Below, piece after piece: positions 47,701 to 58,557 of a DNA stretch of 64,000 nt; within the stretch, counting starts at the first letter, position 1; every line of letters starts with the position of its first letter. The notes under the pieces were generated by a model, which did no database searches, was not told the origin of the DNA, and was given only the letters and a program-made list of their open reading frames with translations. The DNA is from Tubulanus polymorphus (lineage: Eukaryota; Nemertea; Palaeonemertea; Tubulaniformes; Tubulanidae). The DNA lies in contig NC_134035.1 of NCBI RefSeq assembly GCF_964204645.1, forward strand, positions 3,114,001 to 3,178,000. Reading direction: 5' to 3'. The position numbers and the translations under genes were made by a program.

Positions 47701-50700
47701 ATCCATTCGGAAATTGCATATTTTTCTTCAAAAATACCTAACACCGAGGGTTGGACCCCGCTAGTAGCCTATGACGCCCTGCTTTATCAGAAAAGTTCTT
47801 TAGTAATTTCCTCTGTTCCCCTGCCTTCAAATTTTCCAAGATCCGCCCGACTCATACCACTAATGGTAGGAATTTAACAAGAGAAGTAGTGGTTTCATTC
47901 GAAAATGCGTTCCATATGTACCCGGTAACTACGTACATACCTGCTGCGGTCTGATATAAGTGGCTTTATAAGTCTGACTCAACGGAAGATTACTATCCGT
48001 GATATCGCCGAGAGTGAACTGCACGTTTACCGAGACGATGCCTTTCGTTCCGTTCTGCGAAATGATGTATTCGACCTTGAAATAAAAAGATTAGGATTTT
48101 TGTCAAAGCTATATAATAATAGGCCTATGATGAGTGAACTAATGCTGTACTAGTAAGAGACCGATATGTTATGTCGTTACTACATCATGTACGTAAATAA
48201 ATATGAAAAAATATGGAATATCAAAAGAAAGTCCATAAGCATATTACTGATTTAAAATATGAAAATAGGTTTCAAAAGCTTAGAACTTAGCCTGAGAGCT
48301 AGCACTACGAGGGTGGCGACTCTACTAATGTGACTATTTCGCTGACATGGACGTTGTTTTTCGTGAATCGATCTGTTAAGAATTCAATCAATTAAATACA
48401 TAAAACATAGGCAGAAACTGTTTGAATTTATATAGGATCTAGCAATCTCAACAAGTTTCCCAGATTTTTCCTGATTCATAGTTCTTTTACAAAATTTGTA
48501 GACTTTTGACTCTTTTAAAGAAAATTCCCGGATGTTTCGTGGATTTCCAGCGGCCACCCTGACTGACTACTTTTTAGAATCAGATGCCGAATTACCTCTT
48601 TCACGGCGTATCTACAAGTTTTCGTAGCGGTGTCGTACTGGGGTGTCGGCACCGAGTCCACGATTCTGCAGTTCTCGACGATTCCTTGAGCGCCGACGCA
48701 TTTCGCCGGCAATACAGGATCTATAGGCATCTGTTGGTCGTACAGCGGTGTCGTTACCCCTAAAATAGAATACCAGATAATCAGAATCAACCTGGCAAAG
48801 AGTATGGCCTTGTTTCACTAAAAACTGTTGAATCAAGTCGTAGATATTCAATTTCTGAGGCAGACGATAGGCAAATGATTTAAAAAAGAATTATTTTTTC
48901 AATTGTTTTTTTAAGTATTCCAAGGTAAATATTCTAATGAATAAGAAAAGCAAACTTTCTCAGAAGGACGCAGTCTTCTAAAGTTTAACTTTTTGTCAAA
49001 TTTCAATCAGGTTCAACTTACATGTTTCTGGATTTGAAGCGTTGTACAGTTTTGGAGCCAGCACGGACGGAATCTGAAATATAATATTGAGAATGGTGAA
49101 CCTTACGTAACGAGGACTCTACACCGCGGCAATCGAGGATTACGCTCGCGGCGAGCGAGGATCCAACAGGTGGAGCTAGCGTGTGAACGTTACGCGTTCG
49201 AAATCGACTTACGGGAATCACTCGGAATCCGGAATAGAACGTCGCGGCGTCTAAAGCGTATGACGTCTGACACGACTGAGCGAGAGGCGCAAGTTTTCGG
49301 ATACACGTAAACGATTGATCCATCATAAACGCTGTAACGAAAATAAACACGATTTGTAAACAACGCGAGGCGTACAGTAAAAACCTCTCTATAGTCGCGA
49401 TCACGCGAGCGTTTCTCATCCGAGTCAAATTCGGCTCGTGCCGAATTATAACAAGGGTCAAATTACTGCGTGCCAATGCTAACTGATTCTGGAAGTGATT
49501 CACCTCTCCTACCAGAGCGTCAGTTTGATAGCATTCTAGTAACGAGTGAGTGATTTACGTGTGAACGCGCTCACTAATTACGCACGGGCCAAATTCGAGT
49601 CTGTCCAGGCCAGTTAAACCTGTCACCTTTATGTGATCATGGCTTAAAGCGAACCCTCTTAGTTCTGGATAAAATGTTCACTACATATAGGTACAGACCA
49701 TTTCCCGATCCCTCGAAATTTTCTTATCAAATTTCAGCCACAAAGTCGGACTTTCTAAATCGTACTTAGCGGTCCATCACAAGACACTCTTTCGAGATCA
49801 GTAAAGATGCTTCCAGTACCAAAAACATGCAAACACAACAGTTTACCGTAGACAAGCAATCGATAGAACCTTACCGGCCGGATTGGTATCGTCACATTCT
49901 GAAGATATCGCCGGTCGAGGTAATCCCAGTTTCCCGAGGATATTAGTCTGATTGAACAATGTATATATCGGTTCTCCGCTCTGAGAAAAAAAAGTACATG
50001 GATCATGATAAAGCCTGTGAACAGATGAAGACTTCGAAGTTGTAATGTTAGAGACAGAGAACATAATTCAAACGCACAAAATAAATGCACAAAATAAATA
50101 CCATTTCCCTGTGTTTTCCATCCTCCCGCGGCGGGGATTCGAAACCTGATGGCATCGCTACACTCAGCCACGGCACGAACCCCTGCCACAGTAGACCGGG
50201 TGCGCGGCTATATGCGCAGGTTTACCGCATGAAAGCTTGCGGCACCAATCAGATCGCTCGTTGTATATCGCCGAGGTTAATTTCACGGAAGAACTATAAA
50301 TGGGAAAACCCGGGCTAGAATAAAACGGGATATCTGATTGGCTGATAATGACATCATCCAAGCTGCGCGTGTAGCTGCGCACTCGGTCTAGTGTGGCAGG
50401 GTGTCGTACCGTGGCAATCTCGATGCCATCAGGTTCGAATCCCTGCGGGGGGGGATGTGTATTTTCCAGTCATCAGTTTTTCAGAATTGCGGTCACCCTG
50501 CCAGTGTGTGTCACCTTTACTAAATACATTCGGCATTTAACGGTGATTTTTCTTGTCTCTTCGACGTAAGTCACGATTGCTCTCTTACCTTATACGAGTC
50601 ATAGCGAGATTGAGTTGTCGGATTCGTCGTCAAAGCTACGTTCTCGTACGAATAAAGGGGTCCCGCCGTCGATTTGTAGCCCAGGAACAGATCACGAGTG

Positions 50701-53227
50701 TTGGCGACGTTCGGTACGTAATAGTAATTTCGAGTTTGAACTGCGCAATGAAAAAGCGAGACGATTCGACATTTTCAAAATCGCGATAATCTGAATAAAG
50801 GCTTTAAGAAATCGATACCTTGTTTCTCATTTCTGCTGGGCTTAAAAGTTGACCCGCCCGGTCGCCTATCTACCCTGTACGTTACTTTTTTCAAATCATG
50901 ATCAAGCTAACAATAACTGATAACAAATTTTAGTGCAGCTACAAAAGTTGATTATGAGAAACAAGGTGTCATTATTTTCAAGCTTTAGTAAAAAGACTTC
51001 ACTTCATCGATAATAAAACTTAAACCCTGTCAGTGCATCAACAACGTCTGTTATGGACTTTGCTAGTACACCGCATCACGGTGTATCGATGTTGACAAAG
51101 TTTGACTTCACCAACTGACAATACACCGCACCGTGGAGTACATCCCCTAATACAAGTTGGATTGGAATTTTCAAATCACCTACAGCACTTAAGGGTATCA
51201 TTTAGTTTGAACTGAAAGGGTTTAATGTCATTATTTTTGCATACTTTTCGAAATATGGATATTAGTCGAAGAACAGTGATGCACTGCAATTTGTTTGTAT
51301 AGATGACCGTATTCGGATAAGCCTAGATAACAGAATCTAGAAATAGCTCGATTTTTCACGACTTACAGTTATCGGTAACAATACAAAATAGACTCGGATT
51401 TGAAACGTCGACGGTGTGCGGCGTATTCGACCGGAACACTTTCGATTGTTGTATGCAATACTGTGTACTTTGTCTGCAACGAAACGAAACAAACATATCT
51501 TGTATCATACGTAAGCAAAGGGCGTTTAGAACGAAATAACACGAACTTGTAATGCATGAAAATGAATTGGGAATGAGTTATTATGTATCATGATAAATTT
51601 GGATTTTTCCTTGAATTTTCTGAGGAGTTGTAGACATAGTGAAATTCCTGGGTCCAGTTCCACAGTTGTGAGATAGAGTTAACTTTTAAGTTCAAAATCA
51701 CTTCATTTTCAATGAGTTCGCTTCCAGTCAGATTCTAATTCACAACTGTGGAACTCAGTCCTGAATGTTAATGTGTTAAACTGTAGGACCTAGCTCTACA
51801 GATACAGGGTCCGATCTAAGGAATGAAAGCCACTTGCCCGAGGGGGGGCAAGCATATCTGAAATTTCACTTGCCCCCTCCAAAAGCTACTTGCCCTACAC
51901 AGGCGGTCCGATTGGTGGCACTATCAATCTGTAGTATCGAGTGGGGAAAAAGCTTTGTTACACAAAATTGCACTAGCTCGGGGGACAAGTGATAACGATA
52001 ACCTACTTGCCCTTATGGGGTAATACTCGTCCCGGGCAATCGGGCAAGTGCTTAGATCGGACCCCGCAGATATGAGTGATGAGTCAAACTGATCGTAAAA
52101 TAAACTAATTGAACTCTTAGAGTATGTAATTTAGCGAAGATCTGTTGAACTTGGAGGGATCCGTAGGTATTAAATTAAAATCCGATGTCGCCACAATCTC
52201 TAGCGTTTAGCAATACTCAGTACTTACAAATTCACAGACTCATCACATCGTGTAAACGCATTAAGGTCGTTAGAGGTACACGCCGGATCGCAACAACAGT
52301 TCACATCGCACACACCAGGTGTCAGGTCGCACGTACATGGACCTAGATCTACAAAAAAAAAAAATATTCAAATCTTTCTCTACATCCAACATTCTGGTTA
52401 ATGTTCCCTTCTCCTATATTATGACGTCCAGTGACAGGGTTACCACGGGTCGGCCAATATCATTTTCCATATATTTTCCACACCCAGATTATAAATTTTC
52501 CATGCCACTAAGTTATACATCGCCAACCTAGAGGATTTTTACCGGGGTAGGGAGGTACGATCCCCTCTCTGGTGTAAACAAGCTAGCATCATTATAATTT
52601 AGTCTGGATATGAAAAGGGCATGTCCTGAGTGAGTAACTGATTCAACCATATAGTTCGGTTAGCCTACTGAAACCACATTCCAGTCAGTGACTAAACTAA
52701 AATAAAGAACTGCAGTTCAGTTGGGGAAACTGTAGTTTGCTAACTGACTAAGCTGCAGCCCAGTTACTAAACAGCTACTAGCAGTACTGACTTGTGACTA
52801 CATTTAAACTACAGTCCACCACCAGTTACTACTGTCAGTGTCACTTGACAGTCCTAATAACGAATGCTAATCGGTAAATCGACAGTCAAGTTGACTGTGT
52901 GAGTATGTCTAACTGTGGACTGCAGTTTTCAAACTAAACTCTTAACCCTTATACTGCTACTGATAAAACTACAGTCACTGACTTACCTGTATTGTTTGGT
53001 ACATTAGTTGTGGTGGGTGAAATTGGAACGATAATGGTTGTTGTTGGTGGAGCCGGAGGAGGTGTAGTTGGTGCGTTTGTAGTCGGAGCTGAGGTTGGGT
53101 TTGCAGTAGATTGTGTTGCTGTTGTTGGTGACGCTGACGGGGTCGATGATGTTTGACCGTAGACGAGTAAAGTTACTCGCAGCAGCAACAGTAAAACCGA
53201 TGCGAAAAATATTTTACCGTCCGCCAT
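44720..53227 (-). CDS. TCTN: Tectonic (ciliary transition zone protein)
   Basis: Fourteen exons in transcription order: 53227-52987, 52348-52228, 51473-51367, 50740-50589, 49980-49875, 49331-49213, 49073-49022, 48759-48596, 48075-47941, 47428-47351, 47104-46968, 46288-46120, 45693-45547, 44971-44720; 659 aa. Residues 1-25 form a signal peptide ([18 protein letters not shown]), and 26-80 are Thr/Pro/Ser rich and likely O-glycosylated. Residues 83-104 carry the family's Cys cluster ([20 protein letters not shown]). [14 protein letters not shown] near the middle and [10 protein letters not shown] near the end are tectonic hallmarks. Tectonics belong to the MKS/B9 complex at the ciliary transition zone and support Hedgehog signalling and ciliogenesis. 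The C-terminus ends in small residues followed by a hydrophobic tail ([17 protein letters not shown]), either a membrane anchor or a GPI signal. Exon 10 uses donor GTAAAC at 47350; the nearer GTAAAT would break frame. Introns hold foldback repeats. Confidence 0.93.
45165..45447. repeat. Dispersed repeat ending CAGGGTGGC, hAT-like terminus, copy 1
   Basis: On the minus strand it begins CAGGGTGGCAACTTACCTGG, followed by repeats of CAGGGAA(T/A). The interior GACTTGATCTGCTAAGAATCC and CGATCTAGCAATCTCAACA recur at 48340-48563 and 62743-63003. A CAGGG terminus is common in hAT elements. It lies in the last tectonic intron. Confidence 0.6.
46432..46577. repeat. Foldback element, GGGCCGGTTGCACAGTTATGG ends, copy 1
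   Basis: The left arm GGGGCCGGTTGCACAGTTAT..CTTAGACTTAAGACC pairs with GACTTAAGTCACGACTGTGCAACTGGCCCC. TAAGACC/GGTCTTA repeats fill the interior. A sister copy is at 53396-53531. Confidence 0.7.
48340..48563. repeat. Dispersed repeat ending CAGGGTGGC, copy 2
   Basis: GATCGATCTGTTAAGAATTC, GGATCTAGCAATCTCAACA and the end TTTCCAGCGGCCACCCTG match copies at 45165 and 62743. It lies in a tectonic intron, directly next to exon 8. Confidence 0.55.
49389..49648. repeat. Second copy of the 341-500 foldback family
   Basis: The left end TATAGTCGCGATCACGCGAG and right end TGTGATCATGGCTTA are imperfect inverse ends, with GAGTCAAATTCGG and CACGGGCCAAATTCGAGTC inside. It lies in tectonic intron 5. Confidence 0.5.
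50102..50468. repeat. Inverted pair of tRNA-like (SINE-like) repeats in a tectonic intron
   Basis: The arms are 50102-50218 and 50360-50468, about 110 bp each and highly similar as inverse copies (GGTCTAGTGTGGCAGGG.., GATGCCATCAGGTTCGAATC), with a loop of about 140 bp that also partly pairs (CTGATTGG/CCAATCAG). Each arm contains GGTTCGAATCC, a pol III box B, and CCGTGGCTGAGTG, a weak box A. In the pre-mRNA this would form a long stem. Confidence 0.65.
51025..51220. repeat. TTAA MITE, piggyBac-like, copy 4 (diverged)
   Basis: The left end CCCTGTCAGTGCATCAAC and right end TGAACTGAAAGGG, with TACACCGC..GTGTA palindromes inside, match copies 1-3. It is shorter and rearranged: palindrome blocks lie near the left end, which is opposite to copy 2 and suggests an inverted insertion. 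It lies in a tectonic intron. Confidence 0.65.
51652..51762. repeat. Foldback element, TTCCACAGTTGTGAG type, copy 3
   Basis: GTCCAGTTCCACAGTTGTGAG pairs with CTCACAACTGTGGAACTCAG-like sequence at the right end. TTCATTTTCAATGAG lies in the centre. Tectonic intron. Confidence 0.7.
51805..52065. repeat. 260-bp terminal-inverted-repeat element with ACTTGCCC subrepeats
   Basis: The left end CAGGGTCCGATCTAAG and right end CTTAGATCGGACCCCG are inverse copies. Inside, CACTTGCCC/GGGCAAGTG occurs six times in both orientations. This is a single copy in this window, in tectonic intron 2; it is probably a non-autonomous DNA transposon. Confidence 0.7.
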
Positions 53228-53395
53228 GTTGTTTACAGCAACAACCACCGGCGCGGACTCATGGACCGGACAGATATTTCGGACTACGACACGGACAGGC
53301 GGGCAATAACGCCCCGTTCGAAAGTTTGACACAAGAACCATGCACCACCCAAGATTTAAGACCATTTTTGGACTTAAGTAACCCTAAGTGTTGCC

Positions 53396-53531
53396 CAGGG
53401 GCTGGTTCCTCAGCTGAGACTTAAGTCTGAAAATGGTCTTAAATTTCAAGACTGGTCTTAAGTTGTTAGATTGGTCATAGAACAAAGATGGTCTTAAGTC
53501 TCTAAGCCATGACTATGGAACTGGGCCCAGA
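53396..53531. repeat. Foldback element, GGGGCTGGTTCCTCAGCTGAG ends, copy 2
   Basis: The left arm GGGGCTGGTTCCTCAGCTGAGACTTAAG pairs with CTTAAGTCTCTAAGCCATGACTATGGAACTGGGCCC, with GGTCTTAA repeats inside. This is the same family as 46432-46577. It lies about 170 bp upstream of the tectonic start codon. Confidence 0.65.
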
Positions 53532-56229
53532 AGATTAAATTCGCCTCTCGGGGCAGGTCGCTATCTGCCAATATTCGATTATCATGTTTTTCGGCCATCC
53601 TCATCTCCGCACCATGTTGGTGGAAATCAGGCGCGGATCCAGGACTTATACCGAGGGTGGGATCTTAATAAATTTTGCCCCCAAGAAGATGCGTTTTGAG
53701 CCATCCTGGAGATGTCATGTACAGGAAACATTGAGAAGCTCAGACGGAAAATATAGTCAGTCATGGATCCTCAGGTCGTCTCAAAGCGCGAGCAATAATT
53801 TACTGAATGAATTTTGAAGAAATAAGTAAATTCGCCGCTGCAATATTTAGAACCTGTCCAAAATTGGTATTTGGCCGCAGCATCAAAAATTGCTCCAACG
53901 CGACGAAAAAACTAAACAAATAAAGAATTTCAAAGAATTATATTTACTCTCATACTACAATTATACAAATGCCAGGTGTGCTGATTTCAAAAACAATCCA
54001 ATCATGGACATAAAAACTATAAACCAGAGTTTATACGTCCGTGGTCAAACCATAGACCTTAAACAGAAACGTCTATTTTATTCTCATGACAAAAATTATG
54101 CCTCGCTAAATGACAGGTATGTACTCGAGGTATGTAATCGTGGAATTATCATGTAAGTTCCTTGTTAACAAGTGAACTGTTATTTTAAAAACAGCTCAAC
54201 ATAAAAGCATTCAAACTAGGGACAAATCCTACAAAGTCATCCTGTAAAACTTAGTATTTATTAACTTAACGTTCTAAATTTCATTTTCGTTAACATCATT
54301 TTTACTACAAAACTAGAATTTTCGCTGCACATTGTCTTAACTAAAGATTTTCAAACATTATCAGTTCACTCATTTAATACATTTAATACAAAGTTATTTG
54401 AAAACATGACAATGATTTTACTATCGATAACTAATCACGTTTATAGCTGTTTAACATTCTTTCTAGAAAAGAGTAAAATGTATCTCCCAGATATAAGCCC
54501 TAAAACGATTAACAGTTACAGCAGTGACAGGGTGTGATACATAGGTAAAAGGACGCATGATCTTTCATCAGTTATTTGAAGCATTCTATCGAAACAGATA
54601 TTTTTTAGTGTGTTTGATTTATTTAAGGTTTATGGTTATTTTTTTTGTTTATTACTGAGCCGATAGAATGCTTAAAACAACAACAGAAAGGATCTCAAGA
54701 GGTTGGGAAACACGAAAAAGGTTGTTCTATGAAAGAAGAACCTTTAATAATTAGATTAAGTTGATTAGAAAAAATGCCTGATGATGAAGGCCCTATATAG
54801 AGTATTTACTAATTGTTTGTTGGTTTTGTTTATTTCTATTACTTATATTATAATTTAATTTGTTTTTTTTAAATATTACTTATTATTGTTATTTGTTATG
54901 CATTTTTTCCTTTAATTGTTTTTTATGTATTTTTCTTTATTATGTTCTATGTATTTTGTACTACATGTATTTATTACTATCTACATCATCAGGAATTGTT
55001 TACCGGTGAGGTTATGGGCTCACTTAAAAAAAGTGCTACAAATTCACTGCTGCACCTAAATAATAGTTTATTATAAAACACCCCAAATAGTATGAAAGCC
55101 ACTCAACTTAATGATATGGAACACAATGAAAGAAGTTAAAACAGCTATGAACACAATTAAAACGATCAAAATCATTGCTGGGCATTATCATCATTCCTTT
55201 ATATCCATGTTACTCCTAGCTATACCTCTCTTATACCTCTGTGGATACAATCTACTAAGAGTTTTCATATACCTAGCTATGATTATCTATGTGGAAACTC
55301 AATGCTAAAACTCTATGTGAAAATCAAGATATTAGACTCATTAGTCAAATCGCTTTTATGGGCTTTCGAAAAAAATTAATGCCATCAAAAATACATCAAC
55401 AGTTTGGTATATATACTTATTATTTGTACCAGGGAAGTGTAATGAGTATTCCATGGGTGTAGCCAGTTTGTAATAAAGGCCCGGCCCTTCACTGTTCGGC
55501 CAAGGAGTCATTTTCAATATATCTTTATTCAAAGTCCTTAAACTTGCTGGGCGAGTTTAGGAGTCCAAACTAATTACGTTCCAACATCCTTTACTGCGGT
55601 TAAAAGTTGCAACTGTTTAACTGACTACACTCTCCCTTTTGAACATTTAGGTAATGAAAATCATTTTCAGTCACAGGAAATATAAAATGAATTACTATTT
55701 CTAATATTAATTATCGAATAAAGACTAAAAGAGTTATTCATCCTATGAACTATGTCATTATTACAAATCATGCAAAGCTATGTTTAACTAAAGTATGAAG
55801 CTTATCGGAACTATCCTGTCCATATTATATCTCAGTTTAGGTGTATTTCAACCGACCTACGAGTCGAAACCAGACGCTGTACGAGATCAATACCATGAAT
55901 TAATGGAGCGTAGATTATAATGAGACTCCAAGAACAAACTTTAAGGACTTTAATGACTCATCTGTTTACAAATCAAAAACAGTTTGCCTAAATCAATATA
56001 AAGAATCAAGAGGATGCCATTTTATTGAAATATTCAAATATGAATAGTTCCTTCTCAGGTCTAGAGCCCAAATTACCTAACTTCAATTTTCATTAATTGA
56101 CATTAAAACTATTTCTTTAGTTCATTCCGCCCCTTCAAATAGACAATGTATTTTGTAAACTCATGGTACCCATCAGGTTTGAAAAAAAGGTGATACGTAA
56201 AATAAATCAATACTTCACATATTCTACTG

Positions 56230-56412
56230 TCGTTGCTGCTCCTGAATAAGTGTTTATAGGATACGCATTGTTTCTGCTGCTCCTAAATAAGTGTTCATAA
56301 TATACGCATTGTCTCTGCTGCTCCTGAATAAGTGTTTATAATATACGCATTGTCTCTGCTGCTCCTGATTAATTGTTTATACATAAGACACGCATTGTCT
56401 CTGCTCCACCTA
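56230..56412. repeat. 41-bp tandem repeat, about four units
   Basis: The unit starts TGCTGCTCCTGAATAAGTG and continues TTTATAATATACGCATTGTC. Starts are near 56236, 56276, 56317 and 56358; the last unit is diverged. Confidence 0.8.
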
Positions 56413-56497
56413 TTGTAGAAGAAATCATTGGGCGATAAACTGATGCTGGCTGAATTTAGATTTCTAGTTGTGGTAGTTGATGAGTTCAATTCAATTT

Positions 56498-57477
56498 GGA
56501 ATCTTTTGTTGGCCGTTTTAATCAGTAGAATATAGATGACTAATTAATTTTAGGCTGAGCTTCTCTTATAGATGTTACTTAGCAAGTAAAAGAAGACATC
56601 CTGTAATTATACAATATCTTACAATATACATAATTCTTCATATATATAGCATTAATCATAATAAATTCCATGTTAAGTCAACTTACCTTGGTTTAGTATC
56701 GGCTAGCAGTTCTTAGTTGATTCAAAAGTAAAATTCAAGTTTGATTCATTCTGTTGACCGTTATAATCAGTAGATTCTAGATGGTAATTTGATCTTAGTA
56801 TGGGCTTTTTCTCATAGATGTGATTTAGCTGAAATGAGTTAAAGAAAATATATATCCTGTATTCACACAATATTTTATATAACATTAATCGTAATAATTT
56901 CCATGTAAACCAACTTACCTTTCAAGATTGCTGAGTTAAGTATCGGCTAGGATTGTCTTAGTTGGTTCATGAGTTAAATTCGTTGGACTCTTTGTTCTTT
57001 AAATCCAAGCACATTCAAACAATCTTCCAACCAGTTTAAACAGCAAACGACTGATTAGGGTTAACTTTTTCTCTGCCTATTTTAATATATCGAGATTTTG
57101 GATATCTATATTACAAGGTTAACATTTTTTTCTGCCTATTTTAATACATCTAGATTTTGGATATCTATATTACAAGGTTAACTTTTTTTCTGCCTAATTA
57201 AATAAATCGATATTTTGGATATCTATATTAAAGGTTAACCTTTTTTCTGCCTTTTTGAATACATCAAGATTTTGGATATCTATATTACAAGGTAAATTTT
57301 TTTTTCTGTCTAATTTAATATATCCAGATTCTTTATATCTATATTACAAGATGGCCTTTCCGGATTAACCTGAAATGAGCAAAAGAACGATATTCTGCAG
57401 TTACACAATCCTTTCCGTATCACGCATCGTAATTTACATGTGTATCAACTTAACTTTCAATATTGCTGAGTTCAGTG
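56498..57477 (-). repeat. Two and a half tandem copies of a ~230-bp exon-like unit
   Basis: Units at about 56498-56726, 56727-56965 and 57355-57477 (partial) share CTCATAGATGT, CCTGTA..TACACAATAT and the sequence around CCATGT..CAACTTACC. Read on the minus strand, units 1 and 2 each show a GTAAGTTG splice donor after CCGATACT..AAG, while unit 3 has lost the donor (GTTAAG). This suggests duplicated exons of an unidentified minus-strand transcript. Confidence 0.5.
57058..57350. repeat. 58-bp tandem repeat, five units
   Basis: The unit is AAGGTTAAC-TTTTTTTCTGCC then ATTTTAATA-ATC-AGATTTTGG and ATATCTATATTAC. Starts are near 57058, 57115, 57174, 57231 and 57289. It is inserted between exon-like units 2 and 3. 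Confidence 0.85.
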
Positions 57478-57541
57478 TTCTTTTTTCGGCATCGTCTTCG
57501 TTGTAGTCGCCTTCAGCATCTTCTTCATCTTGGGAGTCCTG
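57434..57541 (-). CDS. Possible acidic coding exon, unidentified minus-strand gene
   Basis: After an acceptor-like TTTTCATTTCAG, the minus strand reads DSQDEEDAEGDYNEDDAEKR then TLNSAILKVK and LIHM. It overlaps the third exon-like unit. The strongly acidic, biased composition and the good acceptor argue for a real exon. I cannot find matching neighbours in phase with confidence, and no family is recognised. Confidence 0.3.
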   Translation of the reverse strand, partial: QDSQDEEDAEGDYNEDDAEKRTLNSAILKVKLIHM

Positions 57542-57584
57542 AAATGAAAACAAGAGAAGAGCGATGAAAACCTGGTACGGAACC

Positions 57585-58390
57585 AAACTAATGTCCGAAA
57601 GCTTTTCAGCTCTCCGTCGCCAGTCACATGCCAAGAACACCAGACAATGAGCCAGCCAGGAATATACTGCCCTCTACACGCCCTCACACAGAACACAAAA
57701 ACCAGGATGACGATACCTTACTTTCACCATATACCGCCAGGGTGTGCAGGGTGACGTTAGTAACTGACAAACCTGCAAGATTGCTTGTGACAAAAATAGA
57801 GTAGCGCAACTGGATTGCCCGCACTAGCACTCAAAGGAAGACAAGACTTATCCCTGCCCGAAGCAACCCACAGGGAGTCAATGAATACTAACACTCAAAG
57901 GAAGACAGGGAAATTAATCCCTGCCCGAAGCAATCCCTTAAAAGGAATCAATGAATGCTAGCACGCAAGCGATCCCCTGTGAATCAATGAATCCTAGCAC
58001 GCAAAAGAAGACAGGGAAATTAATCCCTGCCCGAAGCAATCCCTTAAAAGGAATCAATGAATGCTAGAACGCAAAGGAAGACAAGAGACAAATCTTTGCC
58101 CGAAGCAATTCCTGAAAAGGAATCAATGAATACCAGTAGACAGTCCAGCTTTACCACTCCATTTTCACCGCAAACAATCCGACAGATCTGCCCGTCATTG
58201 ACGTCACCTAGCACACTCTGTTGATAGGTGGGGAGAGTAAGGCCTCGTCATCCTGGTTTTCGAGTTCCGTATGAGGGCATGTAGAGGGCAGCCGTTTCCT
58301 GACCGACTCTTTGTCTGACATCCTCGACACATGACCGGCAAAGGAGAGCCGACGCTTTCGGACATTAGTTTTGTTCCAGCAAACATTGAA
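57585..58390. repeat. Inverted pair of ~150-bp retroelement-like fragments
   Basis: Positions 57585-57722 and 58238-58390 are inverse copies of each other at roughly three-quarters identity (shared CTAATGTCCGAAAGC, GCCCTCTACA.GCCCTCA, AACCAGGATGACGA). On the minus strand the right copy reads NVRKRRLSFAGHVSRMSDKE, similar in style to the RRLRFAGH motif after the reverse transcriptase of many LINE-type elements. Both are short, broken remnants. Confidence 0.5.
57822..58134. repeat. ~70-bp tandem repeat, about five units
   Basis: The unit runs CTAGCACGCAAAGGAAGACA, GGGAAATTAATCCCTGCCCG, AAGCAATCCC.TAAAAGGAATC, AATGAATG. One unit (about 57956-57990) is truncated to 34 bp. The array fills the loop between the inverted fragments. 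Confidence 0.8.
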
Positions 58391-58401
58391 ATTCGACAGA
58401 G

Positions 58402-58557
58402 AAATCGGCCCTGAAAAATAGAACGAGAACAGTACAGGACAGCACGGAGACGAACAGTAACACATAAAACATAAAGACGTCGTTCCTCAGGAAGCAGGAA
58501 CAGGAGCGCAGCGAAGATCGCCAGGATCATGATCGCCAGGAGAGGAATCCACGGTAG
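58402..58557 (-). CDS. Hydrophobic open frame, possible first exon of an unknown membrane protein
   Basis: On the minus strand, from the ATG near 58560, the frame reads MLPWIPLLAIMILAIFAALL then FLLPEERRLYVLC. The first 25 residues make a strong membrane or signal-anchor segment. No family is recognised, no clean donor is seen, and the frame runs on into the retroelement fragment. It could be chance. Confidence 0.25.
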
